From contig NZ_CP082787.1 in the NCBI RefSeq assembly GCF_021462285.1, positions 2,790,001-2,854,000 on the forward strand: a DNA stretch of 64,000 nucleotides, read 5' to 3'. Within the stretch, counting starts at the first letter, position 1. Each line of letters begins with the position of its first letter. Under the pieces are notes generated by a model that worked only from the letters and a program-made list of their open reading frames with translations, ran no database searches and was not told the DNA's origin. Below, one piece after another: positions 8,357 to 17,249 of this stretch. The stretch comes from Serratia entomophila. GTDB taxonomy: Bacteria > Pseudomonadota > Gammaproteobacteria > Enterobacterales > Enterobacteriaceae. A program made the translations under genes and the position numbers.

Positions 8357-10273
8357 TCACGTGGCCGGTGGGTTGTTGGCCTTCAGGAAAGCGATCGCCT
8401 GGCCGATATCGCGGGTGCGCGGCGTCGGCGGCAGGCTGTTGAGGAACACTTCGCCGTAAGGACGCATCACCAGCCGGTTGTCGCAAATCACCAGCACGCC
8501 GCGGTCGTCGGTATCGCGGATCAATCGCCCAACGCCCTGCTTCAGGGTGATGACCGCATCCGGCAGCTGCACGTCGTTGAACGGATCGCCACCGCGCAGC
8601 CGGCAGTCTTCAATCCGCGCTTTCAACAGCGGGTCATCCGGTGAGGTGAACGGCAATTTATCGATGATCACGCAGGACAAGGCGTCGCCGCGCACATCCA
8701 CCCCTTCCCAGAAGCTGCTGGTCGCCACCAGCAGCGCATTGCCGGCCTCGACAAACTGCGCCAGCAATTGCCCCTTGCCGGTTTCGCCCTGCAACAGCAC
8801 CGGCAGCGTCATGGTGGCGCGAAACTCTTCGGCCAGCTCGCGCATCATTTGGTGCGAGGTGCACAGGAAGAAGCAGCGGCCGTTGTTGGCCTCGATCAGC
8901 GGCCGCAGCATGCGCGCCAGCTGGCGGGCGCCGCCGGGCTGATTCGGCGAAGGCAAAAAGCGCGGCACGCACAGCAACGCCTGTTTGGCGTAATCGAACG
9001 GGCTGGGCAGCAGCAAGGTCTTCGCCTTGGTGAGCCCCAGGCGTTCGGTAAAGTGCCCAAGCTGCTCGTTAACCGACAGCGTGGCCGAAGTAAAAATCCA
9101 GCTGCCCGGCTTCTCGTCCAGCAGCTCCCGGAAGCGATCGGCCACGGTGAGCGGCGTCAGCGCCAGCACGAAGTGGCGTGAATTGCATTCGTACCAGTAG
9201 CTGTAGCCCGGCTCGGTGACCTCTTTCAACCGCTTGAGACGCGCGCGATACAGCGTGGCGCGCTCGAAGGCGGCATCCAGCAGCGCCGAGCGGCCGAGCG
9301 ACAGCTTGACCACGTCATAGCACAGCTCGAGCGCATCATCGAGCAACAACAATGCGCGCTGCACGTTCGGCTGGCCGAGCACGTCGCGCAGGTTGCCGCG
9401 AAACCCCGGCTCGCCCAGCATCAGCCGGAAGTCCTGGGTGCTTTGGCTGAGGCGATCGGCGCTTTTCTGCAGCTGCGCGGAATCACGCACTTCAGTACGG
9501 TAGGCGATGGTGATGTCTTTCGCCAGATCCAGCAGTTGGCGGCTGGTGAGCTGTTTACCGAAGTACTGGCTGGCGATGTCGGGTATCTGATGGGCTTCGT
9601 CGAAGATCATCACGTCGGCTTCGGGGATCAGTTCGGCAAAGCCGCCTTCCTTCACCACCATATCCGCCAGGAACAGGTGATGGTTGACCACCACCACGTC
9701 GGCGTCCATGGCCCGGCGGCGCGCCTTGACCACGAAACAATCCTTATACAGCGGGCAGTCACTGCCCAGGCAATTGTCATTGGTGCTGGTCACCAGCGGC
9801 CAAATGAAGCTGTCTTCCGCCACGTCGCTGCAGCTGCTGATATCGCCCTCTTTGGTTTGCGACGACCATTTGCGCAGCTGCACCAGATCGATCAGCGTCT
9901 GCCCGGCCAGCTCACCGCCGGCCATGGACTGCTGCTCCAATCGTTCCAGGCACAGGTAGTTGGAACGCCCCTTCAGCAGCGCCATCTTGCCTTTGTACTT
10001 CAGCGCCTTGGCGATGGTCGGCAGATCGCGCGCATACAGCTGGTCCTGCAACGCTTTCGAACCGGTAGAGATGATCACTTTACGATCGGCGCGCAGCGCC
10101 GGCGCCAGGTAGGCGAAGGTTTTGCCGGTGCCGGTTCCCGCTTCCACCACCAGCTCTTGCTTGAAGTTGATCGCTTCGGTGACGGCTTGCGCCATCTGCC
10201 GCTGCGGTTCACGCGGTTTGAATCCCTTGATTGCCTGCGCCAATGCGCCGTCTGTTGCAAAATCGTCTGTCAC
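8357..10273 (-). CDS. yoaA: DinG-family ATP-dependent DNA helicase YoaA
   Basis: XPD/DinG-type superfamily 2 helicase, 638 residues. Walker A is EAGTGTGKT (Lys51) and Walker B is IFDEAHQIPD. Four cysteines between them (CLERL..., SSCSD, CLGSDCPLYKDC) are the probable 4Fe-4S ligands. In E. coli YoaA works with the HolC subunit in replication repair; that role is family knowledge. It is divergent from yoaB over a 133-bp gap in which I saw no LexA box. Confidence 0.95.
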   Translation of the reverse strand: MTDDFATDGALAQAIKGFKPREPQRQMAQAVTEAINFKQELVVEAGTGTGKTFAYLAPALRADRKVIISTGSKALQDQLYARDLPTIAKALKYKGKMALLKGRSNYLCLERLEQQSMAGGELAGQTLIDLVQLRKWSSQTKEGDISSCSDVAEDSFIWPLVTSTNDNCLGSDCPLYKDCFVVKARRRAMDADVVVVNHHLFLADMVVKEGGFAELIPEADVMIFDEAHQIPDIASQYFGKQLTSRQLLDLAKDITIAYRTEVRDSAQLQKSADRLSQSTQDFRLMLGEPGFRGNLRDVLGQPNVQRALLLLDDALELCYDVVKLSLGRSALLDAAFERATLYRARLKRLKEVTEPGYSYWYECNSRHFVLALTPLTVADRFRELLDEKPGSWIFTSATLSVNEQLGHFTERLGLTKAKTLLLPSPFDYAKQALLCVPRFLPSPNQPGGARQLARMLRPLIEANNGRCFFLCTSHQMMRELAEEFRATMTLPVLLQGETGKGQLLAQFVEAGNALLVATSSFWEGVDVRGDALSCVIIDKLPFTSPDDPLLKARIEDCRLRGGDPFNDVQLPDAVITLKQGVGRLIRDTDDRGVLVICDNRLVMRPYGEVFLNSLPPTPRTRDIGQAIAFLKANNPPAT

Positions 10274-10406
10274 GCTATCTCTCTGCCGGTGTAATTCAGC
10301 GTTGATTATGCCAAGCCTGTCACGCCGCTACCACCGACTTTATCGCCGCGCATTTCCGCCGTGGGCTGTGATACCCTAAACGGGACTATGATATGGAGAT
10401 AACCAA

Positions 10407-10751
10407 ATGAATATCGAACGAATTGATCCCGCGCAGCGCTGGTCCGAAGCCGTGGTGCACAACGACACCGTCTACTACACCAGCGTGCCGGAAAATCTGG
10501 ATGAAGACGCCACCGCTCAGACCGCGGATGCCCTCGCCGCCATCGACGTGCTGCTGGCGCGGGTCGGATCGGACAAGAGCCGCATTTTGGACGCCACCAT
10601 TTTCCTGGCCGACGCCGCGGACTTCGCCGCGATGAACGCCGCCTGGGATGCCTGGGTGGTTGCCGGCAGCGCGCCGGTACGCTGCACCGTGCAGGCCAAG
10701 CTGATGAACCCGAAGTACAAGGTTGAAATCAAGATTATCGCCGCGTTGTAA
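10407..10751 (+). CDS. yoaB: RidA-family protein YoaB
   Basis: A 114-residue YjgF/RidA-fold protein; family members hydrolyse reactive enamine/imine intermediates. Recognisable segments are ERIDPAQRWSEAVVHNDTVYYT and the C-terminal APVRCTVQAKLMNPKYKVEIKIIA, which includes the conserved Arg of the substrate pocket. A GGAG site precedes the ATG and a terminator follows the stop. Confidence 0.93.
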   Translation: MNIERIDPAQRWSEAVVHNDTVYYTSVPENLDEDATAQTADALAAIDVLLARVGSDKSRILDATIFLADAADFAAMNAAWDAWVVAGSAPVRCTVQAKLMNPKYKVEIKIIAAL

Positions 10752-10758
10752 AAACAAA

Positions 10759-10787
10759 AACCGCAGGCGTTCCCCCTGCGGTTTGTT
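10759..10787 (+). terminator. Intrinsic terminator after yoaB
   Basis: AACCGCAGG (10759-10767) pairs with CCTGCGGTT (10775-10783) and is followed by TGTTCTTTT. It sits 8 bp after the yoaB stop, between convergent yoaB and mdtI. Confidence 0.85.
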
Positions 10788-10808
10788 CTTTTCGCTTAAC
10801 GGCTCCGG

Positions 10809-11138
10809 TTACGCCAGCTTGATGATCACCATACCCGCCAGCAACAGCACCAGACCTATCCAGCCTTTGGCGTTCAGCCGCTGCCCGAACAGGATCCAGC
10901 CGGCGGCGATGGTCGCCGCGATGCCGAAACCGCCCCACAGCGCATAAGCCACCGACAGATCTATGCCCTTTACCGCCTGCGCCAGGGCGCTGAACGCCCC
11001 GAGCACCGAGGCCAACGACAGCAGGCCCAGCCAGATTTTACGGAAGCCGTCCGACATTTTCAGAAAGACGTTGGCGACAATTTCCAACACAATCGCCAGT
11101 GCAAGGAACCCAATGTGGTACAACTCAAGCTGTTGCAT
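10809..11138 (-). CDS. mdtI: Spermidine export protein MdtI (SMR family)
   Basis: Small-multidrug-resistance subunit that pairs with MdtJ to export spermidine. 109 residues and four membrane helices, with [16 protein letters not shown] (conserved Glu of SMR helix 1) and [14 protein letters not shown]. The ATG at 11138 is preferred to an in-frame GTG 9 bp upstream: it gives the E. coli length exactly and leaves GAGGTG as ribosome site, which the GTG start would consume. It overlaps the end of mdtJ by 14 bp, indicating translational coupling. Confidence 0.95.
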   Translation of the reverse strand: MQQLELYHIGFLALAIVLEIVANVFLKMSDGFRKIWLGLLSLASVLGAFSALAQAVKGIDLSVAYALWGGFGIAATIAAGWILFGQRLNAKGWIGLVLLLAGMVIIKLA

Positions 11139-11493
11139 GGTTGTCACCTCGCGGGCTGACCTGTTTTCGCACCTTGCGGGTGCCGGATTTCACCAGCATG
11201 ATACCGGCAATCAGCGTCGCCAGGCCCAACACCTTCAGCAGCGAAATCGGCTCATCGAACCACAGCACGCTGAACAGCGTAATAAACAGGATGCCGATAC
11301 CTTCCCACAGCGCGTATGCCACGCCCAGCGCCACGCGTTTTACCGCCATCGAAAGCATCACATAGGATGCGGTGATCATCACATACATGATGATATGGCC
11401 GGTCATGCCGCCGCTGACGCTGGCGTACTTCATGGACAGGGTACCGATAATTTCGGCCACTATGGCCAAACCTAAAAAGATCCAATAAATCAT
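11125..11493 (-). CDS. mdtJ: Spermidine export protein MdtJ (SMR family)
   Basis: Partner of MdtI. 122 residues with four membrane helices; [25 protein letters not shown] carries the SMR glutamate, and [23 protein letters not shown] matches E. coli MdtJ. The ATG at 11493 has GGGAG at 8-12 nt upstream. A long leader (about 200 nt after a candidate upstream ORF) precedes it. Confidence 0.95.
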   Translation of the reverse strand: MIYWIFLGLAIVAEIIGTLSMKYASVSGGMTGHIIMYVMITASYVMLSMAVKRVALGVAYALWEGIGILFITLFSVLWFDEPISLLKVLGLATLIAGIMLVKSGTRKVRKQVSPRGDNHATA

Positions 11494-11693
11494 AATTTTT
11501 CTCCCAAACGGCGAATAACGCACGCTAAGGCATATTTATCCCGATTTATCTCGTCTGACAGGCGCTGCAAGGCGCTGAAGACGCGGAGATCCCTGGGGAT
11601 AAACTGACCCGAACGTAATAAAAATGTTTGCCCGGCTAGATGGAGTGACGAAGGGCTATGCCTGTCACCAGCACCGGTTAAGGGAGAAAGACG

Positions 11694-11792
11694 CTATAGC
11701 TCGCTGCACCAGTGATGCTCACTGGCAAGGATGGCAGAAAGGAAAAGCTGACAAGTAGAGGTTCTGAGGGTAGTTCCGTTAAGTTTCATCAT
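11694..11792 (-). CDS. Candidate 32-codon leader ORF upstream of mdtJI (MdtU-like)
   Basis: On the minus strand an ORF opens with tandem ATGs (11792, 11789) and ends at TAG 11694. It encodes MMKLNGTTLRTSTCQLF followed by a short hydrophobic segment and ...HHWCSEL. An AGAG-type ribosome site lies about 8 nt upstream. The stop is 200 nt before mdtJ. A 17-nt palindrome, CCAGTGA-GCA-TCACTGG (11709-11725), lies in its second half. E. coli mdtJI is reported to have an upstream ORF (mdtU, about 34 codons) needed for the polyamine response; similar length and place suggest the same role. Sequence homology could not be checked. Confidence 0.45.
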   Translation of the reverse strand: MMKLNGTTLRTSTCQLFLSAILASEHHWCSEL

Positions 11793-11963
11793 AATTATTC
11801 TCTATTCTCAGCCGCACACCGTGCGATTTGCCCAATATCCTCATAAAAGTAAAATTTTCAACTGAGATATTTGTACCATAGCCAAAATAAGAAAGCAAAC
11901 TGCCGTTTTCACAAAAAGCAGAAAAAAACGGGTTAAAAATAATAAAGTTAAGCAATTTAAAAA

Positions 11964-11993
11964 TAAAAAAAGGCTCAACAAGCCGTTGAACCT
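11964..11993 (-). terminator. Terminator after eda
   Basis: On the minus strand AGGTTCAA pairs with TTGAGCCT (11986-11993 with 11971-11978, one G-U pair) and is followed by TTTTTTT. It ends eda transcription 50 nt after the stop. The AT-rich stretch 11850-11963 beyond it holds only possible promoter elements for mdtJI. Confidence 0.8.
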
Positions 11994-12044
11994 TGATGTC
12001 TTCAGGGGTGGGCAAACAATCGCCAAACCCAGGCTCGGCGCGGG

Positions 12045-12686
12045 TTACAGCGCGGCACCCTCGACGGCGTTGCGCGCCAGTTCACTGATGCGCGCGTAGT
12101 CGCCATTTTCCAACGCGTCGGCCGGCACCAGCCAGGAACCACCGATGCACAGTACGCTCTTCAGCGCCAGATAATCGCGGTAGTTGTTTGGCGTGATGCC
12201 GCCTGTCGGGCAGAAACGCACCTGCGGGAACGGACCGCCGATCGCCTGCAGCGCTTTCACGCCGCCGTTGGCTTCCGCCGGGAAGAACTTGAATTCGCGC
12301 AGGCCGTGATCCAGGCCCAGCATCAGTTCGGAAACGGTGCTGATGCCCGGGATCAGAGGAATCGAACCGGCGGTCGCCGCCTGCAGCAAGGCGTCGGTCA
12401 GCCCGGGGCTGATGGCGAACTGTGCGCCGGCCTCGGTCACTTCCCTGAGCTGCTGCGGATTGATCACCGTGCCGGCGCCAATGATCGCTTCCGGCACCTC
12501 TTGGGCGATGGCGCGGATGGCGTCCAGCGCGCAGGCGGTGCGCAGCGTCACTTCCAGCACCCGCACGCCACCGGCGACCAGCGCCCTGGCCAGCGGCACC
12601 GCATGTTCCAGCTTGTTGATCACAATGACCGGAACCACCGGACCTGAGGTCAGGATCTGTTCTGCGCTGGTTTTCCAGTTTTTCAT
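12045..12686 (-). CDS. eda: KDPG/KHG aldolase Eda
   Basis: 2-keto-3-deoxy-6-phosphogluconate aldolase (also 4-hydroxy-2-oxoglutarate aldolase), giving pyruvate plus glyceraldehyde-3-phosphate or glyoxylate. 213 residues, as in E. coli. The Schiff-base lysine is Lys133 in [12 protein letters not shown] and Glu45 lies in [10 protein letters not shown]. Of two closely spaced ATGs I chose 12686: GGAG is 8 nt away, against 2 nt for the ATG at 12692. The usual partner edd is not adjacent; zwf lies directly upstream with its own terminator, so eda probably has its own promoter within 12687-12803 and serves hexuronate breakdown. Confidence 0.96.
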   Translation of the reverse strand: MKNWKTSAEQILTSGPVVPVIVINKLEHAVPLARALVAGGVRVLEVTLRTACALDAIRAIAQEVPEAIIGAGTVINPQQLREVTEAGAQFAISPGLTDALLQAATAGSIPLIPGISTVSELMLGLDHGLREFKFFPAEANGGVKALQAIGGPFPQVRFCPTGGITPNNYRDYLALKSVLCIGGSWLVPADALENGDYARISELARNAVEGAAL

Positions 12687-12803
12687 CGTCATTTCTCCAT
12701 TACTTACGGTTTTAATCTGGCACGCCCCTGCCACGGGGCCCCGCGCGTTAACGCCGGCGTCCGGCCGCACCCTAAGTGATGTTATTTCCCGCGTGTCGCA
12801 GGC

Positions 12804-12833
12804 AAAAAAAAAGCCGGCAGACAGGCTGCCGGC
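12804..12833 (-). terminator. Terminator after zwf
   Basis: Minus-strand GCCGGCAG...CTGCCGGC stem (12813-12820 with 12826-12833, loop of 5) followed by a run of nine T (12804-12812). It ends zwf transcription 9 nt after its stop and separates it from eda. Confidence 0.92.
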
Positions 12834-12841
12834 GCTAAGCG

Positions 12842-14317
12842 TTACTCGAATTCGTTCCAGGAACGGCCGTCGCGGGTGATCATCGCCACGGAAGCCACCG
12901 GGCCCCAGGTGCCTGCCTGGTATGGCTTAGGCGCCTCGTTGTCGGCTTTCCATGCGTCCATGATGGAGTCGACCCATTTCCACGCCTCTTCCACTTCGTC
13001 GCGGCGCACAAACAGCGCCTGAATGCCGCGCATGGTTTCCAGCAGCAGGCGCTCATAGGCGTCCGCCACGTGTTCCTGGTTGAAGGTTTCGGAGAAGCTC
13101 AGATCCAGCTTGGTGGTCTGCAGGCGGTGCTTGTGATCCAGCCCCGGCACCTTGTTCAGAACCTGGATCTCAATGCCTTCGTCCGGCTGCAGACGAATGG
13201 TCAGCTTGTTCTGCGGCAACTGCTGATAGGAGTCGCTGAACAGGTTGAGCGGCGGGTTCTTGAAGTACACCACCACTTCCGAGCATTTGGTCGGCAGGCG
13301 TTTACCGGTACGCAGGTAGAACGGCACCCCGGCCCACTGCCAGTTGTCGATATCCACGCGGATGGAAACGAAGGTTTCGGTGCTGCTGCTTTTGTTCGCC
13401 CCTTCCTCTTCCAGGTAACCCGGCACCTTTTTGCCCTGCACGAAGCCGGCGGTGTACTGCCCGCGCACCGTGGTCTCGCGTACATTGGTCTGATCGATAC
13501 GGCGCAGCGAGCGCAGCACTTTCACTTTCTCGTCGCGGATGCGGTCGGTGGTCAGATCCGCCGGCGGCGACATGGCGATCATGGTCAAAATTTGCAGCAG
13601 ATGGTTCTGGATCATGTCGCGCATCTGGCCGGCCTGATCAAAGTAACCCCAGCGCCCTTCGATACCCACTTCTTCCGCCACGGTGATCTGCACGGAATCG
13701 ATGGTGCGGTTATCCCAGTTGGAGGCAAACAGCGAGTTGGCGAAGCGCAGCGCCAGCAGGTTCAATACCGTTTCTTTACCCAGATAGTGGTCGATGCGGT
13801 AAACCTGCGATTCGTTAAAGTACTCCGCCACCTGATCGTTGATCACGCGGGAAGACGCCAGATCGGTGCCCAGCGGTTTTTCCATCACCACGCGCGCCGG
13901 CTCGTGGTTCAGCTTGGCTTCGCCCAGCCCTTTGCAGATTGCGCCGAAGGTGCTTGGCGGCATGGCGAAATAGTTGATGGTGGTGCGATGCTTTTGATCA
14001 AGCATTTTACCCAGCTTGGCAAAATTCTTGCTGTCGTTCACATCGAGGTTGCAAAAGTCCAGGCGCGCGCTCAGCGTAGCCCAGAGCTCGTCATCCAGCT
14101 TTTCCTTCATAAAGGTGCCAAGGGCTTCCTTGACCACTTCGGTGTAGGCTTTTTTATCCCACTCGGCGCGGCCGACGCCGATAATGCGCGTATCCGGGTG
14201 GATATGGCCGGCTTTCTCTAACTGGTACAGGGAAGGCAGCAGCTTACGACGCGCCAAATCGCCTTTCGCGCCGAAAATAACCAGGTCACACGCCTGGGCT
14301 GTAGAGGTTACCGCCAT
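12842..14317 (-). CDS. zwf: Glucose-6-phosphate 1-dehydrogenase
   Basis: NADP-dependent first step of the oxidative pentose phosphate pathway. N-terminal Rossmann motif [20 protein letters not shown] and active-site [13 protein letters not shown]. The ATG at 14317 gives 491 residues, matching E. coli, and puts GGAG 6 nt upstream; an ATG at 14323 directly abuts the GGAG and is unlikely to be used. Divergent from hexR; a HexR-type palindrome lies 26 bp upstream. Confidence 0.97.
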   Translation of the reverse strand: MAVTSTAQACDLVIFGAKGDLARRKLLPSLYQLEKAGHIHPDTRIIGVGRAEWDKKAYTEVVKEALGTFMKEKLDDELWATLSARLDFCNLDVNDSKNFAKLGKMLDQKHRTTINYFAMPPSTFGAICKGLGEAKLNHEPARVVMEKPLGTDLASSRVINDQVAEYFNESQVYRIDHYLGKETVLNLLALRFANSLFASNWDNRTIDSVQITVAEEVGIEGRWGYFDQAGQMRDMIQNHLLQILTMIAMSPPADLTTDRIRDEKVKVLRSLRRIDQTNVRETTVRGQYTAGFVQGKKVPGYLEEEGANKSSSTETFVSIRVDIDNWQWAGVPFYLRTGKRLPTKCSEVVVYFKNPPLNLFSDSYQQLPQNKLTIRLQPDEGIEIQVLNKVPGLDHKHRLQTTKLDLSFSETFNQEHVADAYERLLLETMRGIQALFVRRDEVEEAWKWVDSIMDAWKADNEAPKPYQAGTWGPVASVAMITRDGRSWNEFE

Positions 14318-14342
14318 GTTCATCTCCTCGTTGCAGGATATT

Positions 14343-14357
14343 TGTAATTTTCTTACA
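14343..14357. promoter_or_regulatory. HexR-type operator upstream of zwf
   Basis: TGTAATTTTCTTACA, one base off the palindromic HexR box (TGTARTNNNAYTACA). It lies in the 341-bp zwf/hexR divergent region, close to zwf. HexR control of zwf by KDPG is known in several gammaproteobacteria; here it is inferred. The rest of the region holds two start-proximal leaders and no other clear element. Confidence 0.65.
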
Positions 14358-14658
14358 TTACTAATGTACTCTCTTTGACTACGGCCAGTAAACCCGGATC
14401 AAAAAGCCCCAAAGATTACAGTGTTAAGCGCTAACCGGCATCGGGCCGCCCAAGGCGCAAAAAACTGTAACTTTCTGTCTTTTTTGGCGCTCCATTACCA
14501 TTATGAAAGTTAGACACAGGTCATGTTCTGATGAAAAAAGTTTGCATACCCTCTGTCTACACTGCCAACGGCTACTGGCACGTAGTATATTTTCACTAAA
14601 CCGGCATTGATTTCTCCTTTGATTGAAATCGACAAAACCCATGAGTGACTCCCGTTAT

Positions 14659-15531
14659 ATGAATACGCTGGAAAAAATCCAGAGCCATCTGGAACTCCTG
14701 AGCAAATCTGAAAGGAAAGTCGCCGAGGTGATCCTGGCCTCTCCACAGACCGCCATTCACTCCAGCATCGCGACCCTGGCCAGAATGGCCGACGTCAGCG
14801 AGCCAACGGTCAACCGCTTTTGTCGTCGTCTGGATACCAAGGGGTTCCCCGATTTCAAACTGCACCTTGCTCAAAGCCTGGCTAACGGCACTCCCTACGT
14901 AAACCGCAACGTAGAGGAAGATGACAGCGTCGATTCCTATACCAGTAAAATTTTCGAATCGGTCATGGCCAGCCTTGATACAGTAAAGGCAAATTTGGAT
15001 ATTGCCGCAATCAATCGTGCGGTTGACCTCCTTACCCAGGCAAAAAAGATCTCGTTCTTCGGTTTGGGCGCCTCGGCTGCGGTGGCGCACGACGCGATGA
15101 ACAAATTTTTCCGCTTCAACATTCCGGTGGTTTACTTCGACGACATCGTCATGCAGCGCATGAGCTGCATGAACTCCGGCGAAGGCGACGTGGTGGTGCT
15201 GATCTCCCACACCGGCCGCACCAAGAATCTGGTGGAAATGGCCCATCTGGCGCGTGAAAACGACGCCACGGTGATAGCCATCACCTCGCGCGACACCCCT
15301 CTGGCCCAGGCCGCTACCCTCGCCTTGCTGCTCGACGTGCCGGAAGATACCGACGTTTATATGCCCATGGTATCGCGGATCGCGCAATTAACGCTCATTG
15401 ACGTGCTGGCCACCGGATTTACCTTGCGCAGAGGGGCTAAATTCAGAGATAACTTGAAGCGGGTCAAGGAAGCGCTCAAAGAATCGCGCTTTGATAAGGG
15501 CATCGTGATCCCCACGAGTTTTGACTCGTAG
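14659..15531 (+). CDS. hexR: RpiR-family transcriptional regulator HexR
   Basis: Regulator of central carbon genes that releases DNA on binding KDPG. N-terminal HTH_6 domain (SEPTVNRFCRRLDTKGFPDFKLHLAQSL, about residues 35-75) and C-terminal SIS sugar-isomerase domain with VVVLISHTGRTKNLVE. I use the ATG at 14659 (290 residues, aligned with E. coli MNMLEKIQ); the ribosome site is poor, and in-frame starts at 14641 (ATG) or 14623 (TTG) remain possible. Its targets zwf and pykA flank it. Confidence 0.93.
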   Translation: MNTLEKIQSHLELLSKSERKVAEVILASPQTAIHSSIATLARMADVSEPTVNRFCRRLDTKGFPDFKLHLAQSLANGTPYVNRNVEEDDSVDSYTSKIFESVMASLDTVKANLDIAAINRAVDLLTQAKKISFFGLGASAAVAHDAMNKFFRFNIPVVYFDDIVMQRMSCMNSGEGDVVVLISHTGRTKNLVEMAHLARENDATVIAITSRDTPLAQAATLALLLDVPEDTDVYMPMVSRIAQLTLIDVLATGFTLRRGAKFRDNLKRVKEALKESRFDKGIVIPTSFDS

Positions 15532-15544
15532 TCCAGAAAAATAA

Positions 15545-15574
15545 GCTGCCGTCCGGCCTGATTTGAACGGCAGC
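15545..15574. terminator. Hairpin after hexR
   Basis: GCTGCCGT (15545-15552) pairs with ACGGCAGC (15567-15574) 14 nt after the hexR stop. No T-run follows, so it is at best a weak terminator or a stabilising stem. Confidence 0.4.
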
Positions 15575-15629
15575 CTGATAGGCAGTACCCTGTTAGAGGT
15601 TCATGCGGGTAACCCGAGTGAAACATCGG

Positions 15630-15644
15630 TGTAGTAAAATTACA
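15630..15644. promoter_or_regulatory. HexR-type operator upstream of pykA
   Basis: TGTAGTAAAATTACA matches the HexR consensus TGTARTNNNAYTACA at every defined position. It lies 73 bp before the pykA start and just downstream of hexR, suggesting direct control of pykA by the neighbouring regulator. Confidence 0.8.
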
Positions 15645-15716
15645 TTTCACTCCTGGTTTCGTTATCCGACGTTATCGCAACACCTATATTTGCTTCACCA
15701 GTCAACGGAGTAATAC

Positions 15717-17159
15717 ATGTCCAGACGGCTCAGAAGAACCAAAATTGTTACCACCCTGGGTCCGGCTACAGACCGCGACAATAATCTGGAAAAGATCATT
15801 GCCGCCGGCGCTAACGTAGTTCGGCTTAATTTTTCCCACGGCAGCCCGGAAGATCATCAGGCTCGCGCCGACAAAGTGCGCGAAATTGCTGCCAAACTGG
15901 GGCGTCACGTCGCCATCTTGGGCGACCTGCAAGGGCCGAAAATCCGTGTTTCCACCTTTAAGGAAGGTAAAATCTTCCTCAACGTGGGCGACAAATTCCT
16001 GCTTGACGCCAACCTGTCCAAAGGCGAAGGCGATAAAGAAAAAGTCGGCATCGACTATAAAGGCCTGCCTGCCGACGTGGTGCCGGGCGACGTGCTGCTG
16101 CTTGACGATGGCCGCGTGCAGCTGAAAGTGCTTGAAGTTCAGGGCATGAAAGTGTTTACCGAAGTTACCGTTGGCGGCCCGTTGTCCAACAACAAGGGCA
16201 TCAACAAGCTGGGCGGCGGTCTGTCGGCCGAAGCCCTGACCGAAAAAGACAAAGCGGATATCGTCACCGCCGCCAAGATTGGCGTCGATTATCTGGCGGT
16301 CTCCTTCCCGCGCACCGGTGAAGACCTGAACTATGCCCGCCGCCTGGCGCGCGACGCAGGCTGCAACGCCAAGATCGTTTCCAAGGTTGAGCGCGCCGAG
16401 GCGGTCTGCAGCGACGAAGCGATGGATGACATCATCCTGGCTTCCGACGTGGTGATGGTAGCCCGTGGCGATCTGGGCGTCGAAATCGGCGACCCGGAAT
16501 TGGTCGGCATCCAGAAAAAACTGATCCGCCGCGCGCGCACGCTGAACCGCGCCGTGATTACCGCGACCCAGATGATGGAATCAATGATCACCAACCCAAT
16601 GCCGACCCGCGCCGAAGTGATGGACGTGGCGAACGCCGTGTTGGATGGCACCGACGCCGTGATGCTGTCAGCGGAAACCGCCGCCGGCCAATACCCGGCA
16701 GAAACCGTGGCGGCGATGGCGCGCGTGTGCCTGGGTGCGGAGAAGATCCCAAGCATCAATGTCTCCAAACACCGCCTGGACGTGCAGTTCGACAACATTG
16801 AAGAGGCGATCGCCATGTCTTCGATGTACGCCGCTAACCACCTGAAAGGCGTTACCGCGTTGATAGCCATGACCGAATCCGGCCGCACCGCGCTGATGAT
16901 GTCCCGCATCAGCTCCGGGCTGCCGATCTTCGCCATGTCGCGCCACGAACATACGCTGAACCTGACCGCGCTTTACCGCGGCGTGACGCCGGTGTATTTC
17001 GACAGCCACAATGACGGCGTAATCGCCGCCAACGACGCGGTAAACCGCCTGCGCGACAAAGGCTTCCTGGTTTCCGGCGACCTGGTGATCGTCACCCAGG
17101 GCGACGTGATGGAAACCGTCGGCACCACCAATACCAGCCGTATCCTGCGCGTCGAGTAA
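15717..17159 (+). CDS. pykA: Pyruvate kinase II
   Basis: AMP-activated pyruvate kinase, converting phosphoenolpyruvate and ADP to pyruvate and ATP. 480 residues, as in E. coli PykA and longer than PykF. Visible signatures are [15 protein letters not shown], the active-site block ending [13 protein letters not shown] with the conserved Lys, and [17 protein letters not shown]. It ends at a strong bidirectional terminator shared with lpxM. Confidence 0.98.
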   Translation: MSRRLRRTKIVTTLGPATDRDNNLEKIIAAGANVVRLNFSHGSPEDHQARADKVREIAAKLGRHVAILGDLQGPKIRVSTFKEGKIFLNVGDKFLLDANLSKGEGDKEKVGIDYKGLPADVVPGDVLLLDDGRVQLKVLEVQGMKVFTEVTVGGPLSNNKGINKLGGGLSAEALTEKDKADIVTAAKIGVDYLAVSFPRTGEDLNYARRLARDAGCNAKIVSKVERAEAVCSDEAMDDIILASDVVMVARGDLGVEIGDPELVGIQKKLIRRARTLNRAVITATQMMESMITNPMPTRAEVMDVANAVLDGTDAVMLSAETAAGQYPAETVAAMARVCLGAEKIPSINVSKHRLDVQFDNIEEAIAMSSMYAANHLKGVTALIAMTESGRTALMMSRISSGLPIFAMSRHEHTLNLTALYRGVTPVYFDSHNDGVIAANDAVNRLRDKGFLVSGDLVIVTQGDVMETVGTTNTSRILRVE

Positions 17160-17174
17160 TCGGCGCCGGGAATG

Positions 17175-17209
17175 AAAAAAGCCAGCCGGGTTAACCGGCT
17201 GGCTTTTTT
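17175..17209. terminator. Bidirectional terminator between pykA and lpxM
   Basis: A6-GCCAGCCGG-(5 nt)-CCGGCTGGC-T6: stem 17181-17189 with 17195-17203 and U-runs on both strands, between convergent genes. Confidence 0.93.
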
Positions 17210-17249
17210 ATCGCTTCATGCGCCCTGTGACAGGAAAAACCTGGGGGTA

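Noticed and set aside
11779..12015. A 78-codon open frame on the minus strand just after eda
   Set aside because: Its frame runs through the eda terminator hairpin and U-run, and its Phe/Asn-rich product reflects AT-rich intergenic DNA.
12684..12803. A HexR box upstream of eda
   Set aside because: CATTACTTACGG gives only one weak half-site; no palindrome comparable to those at zwf and pykA is present.
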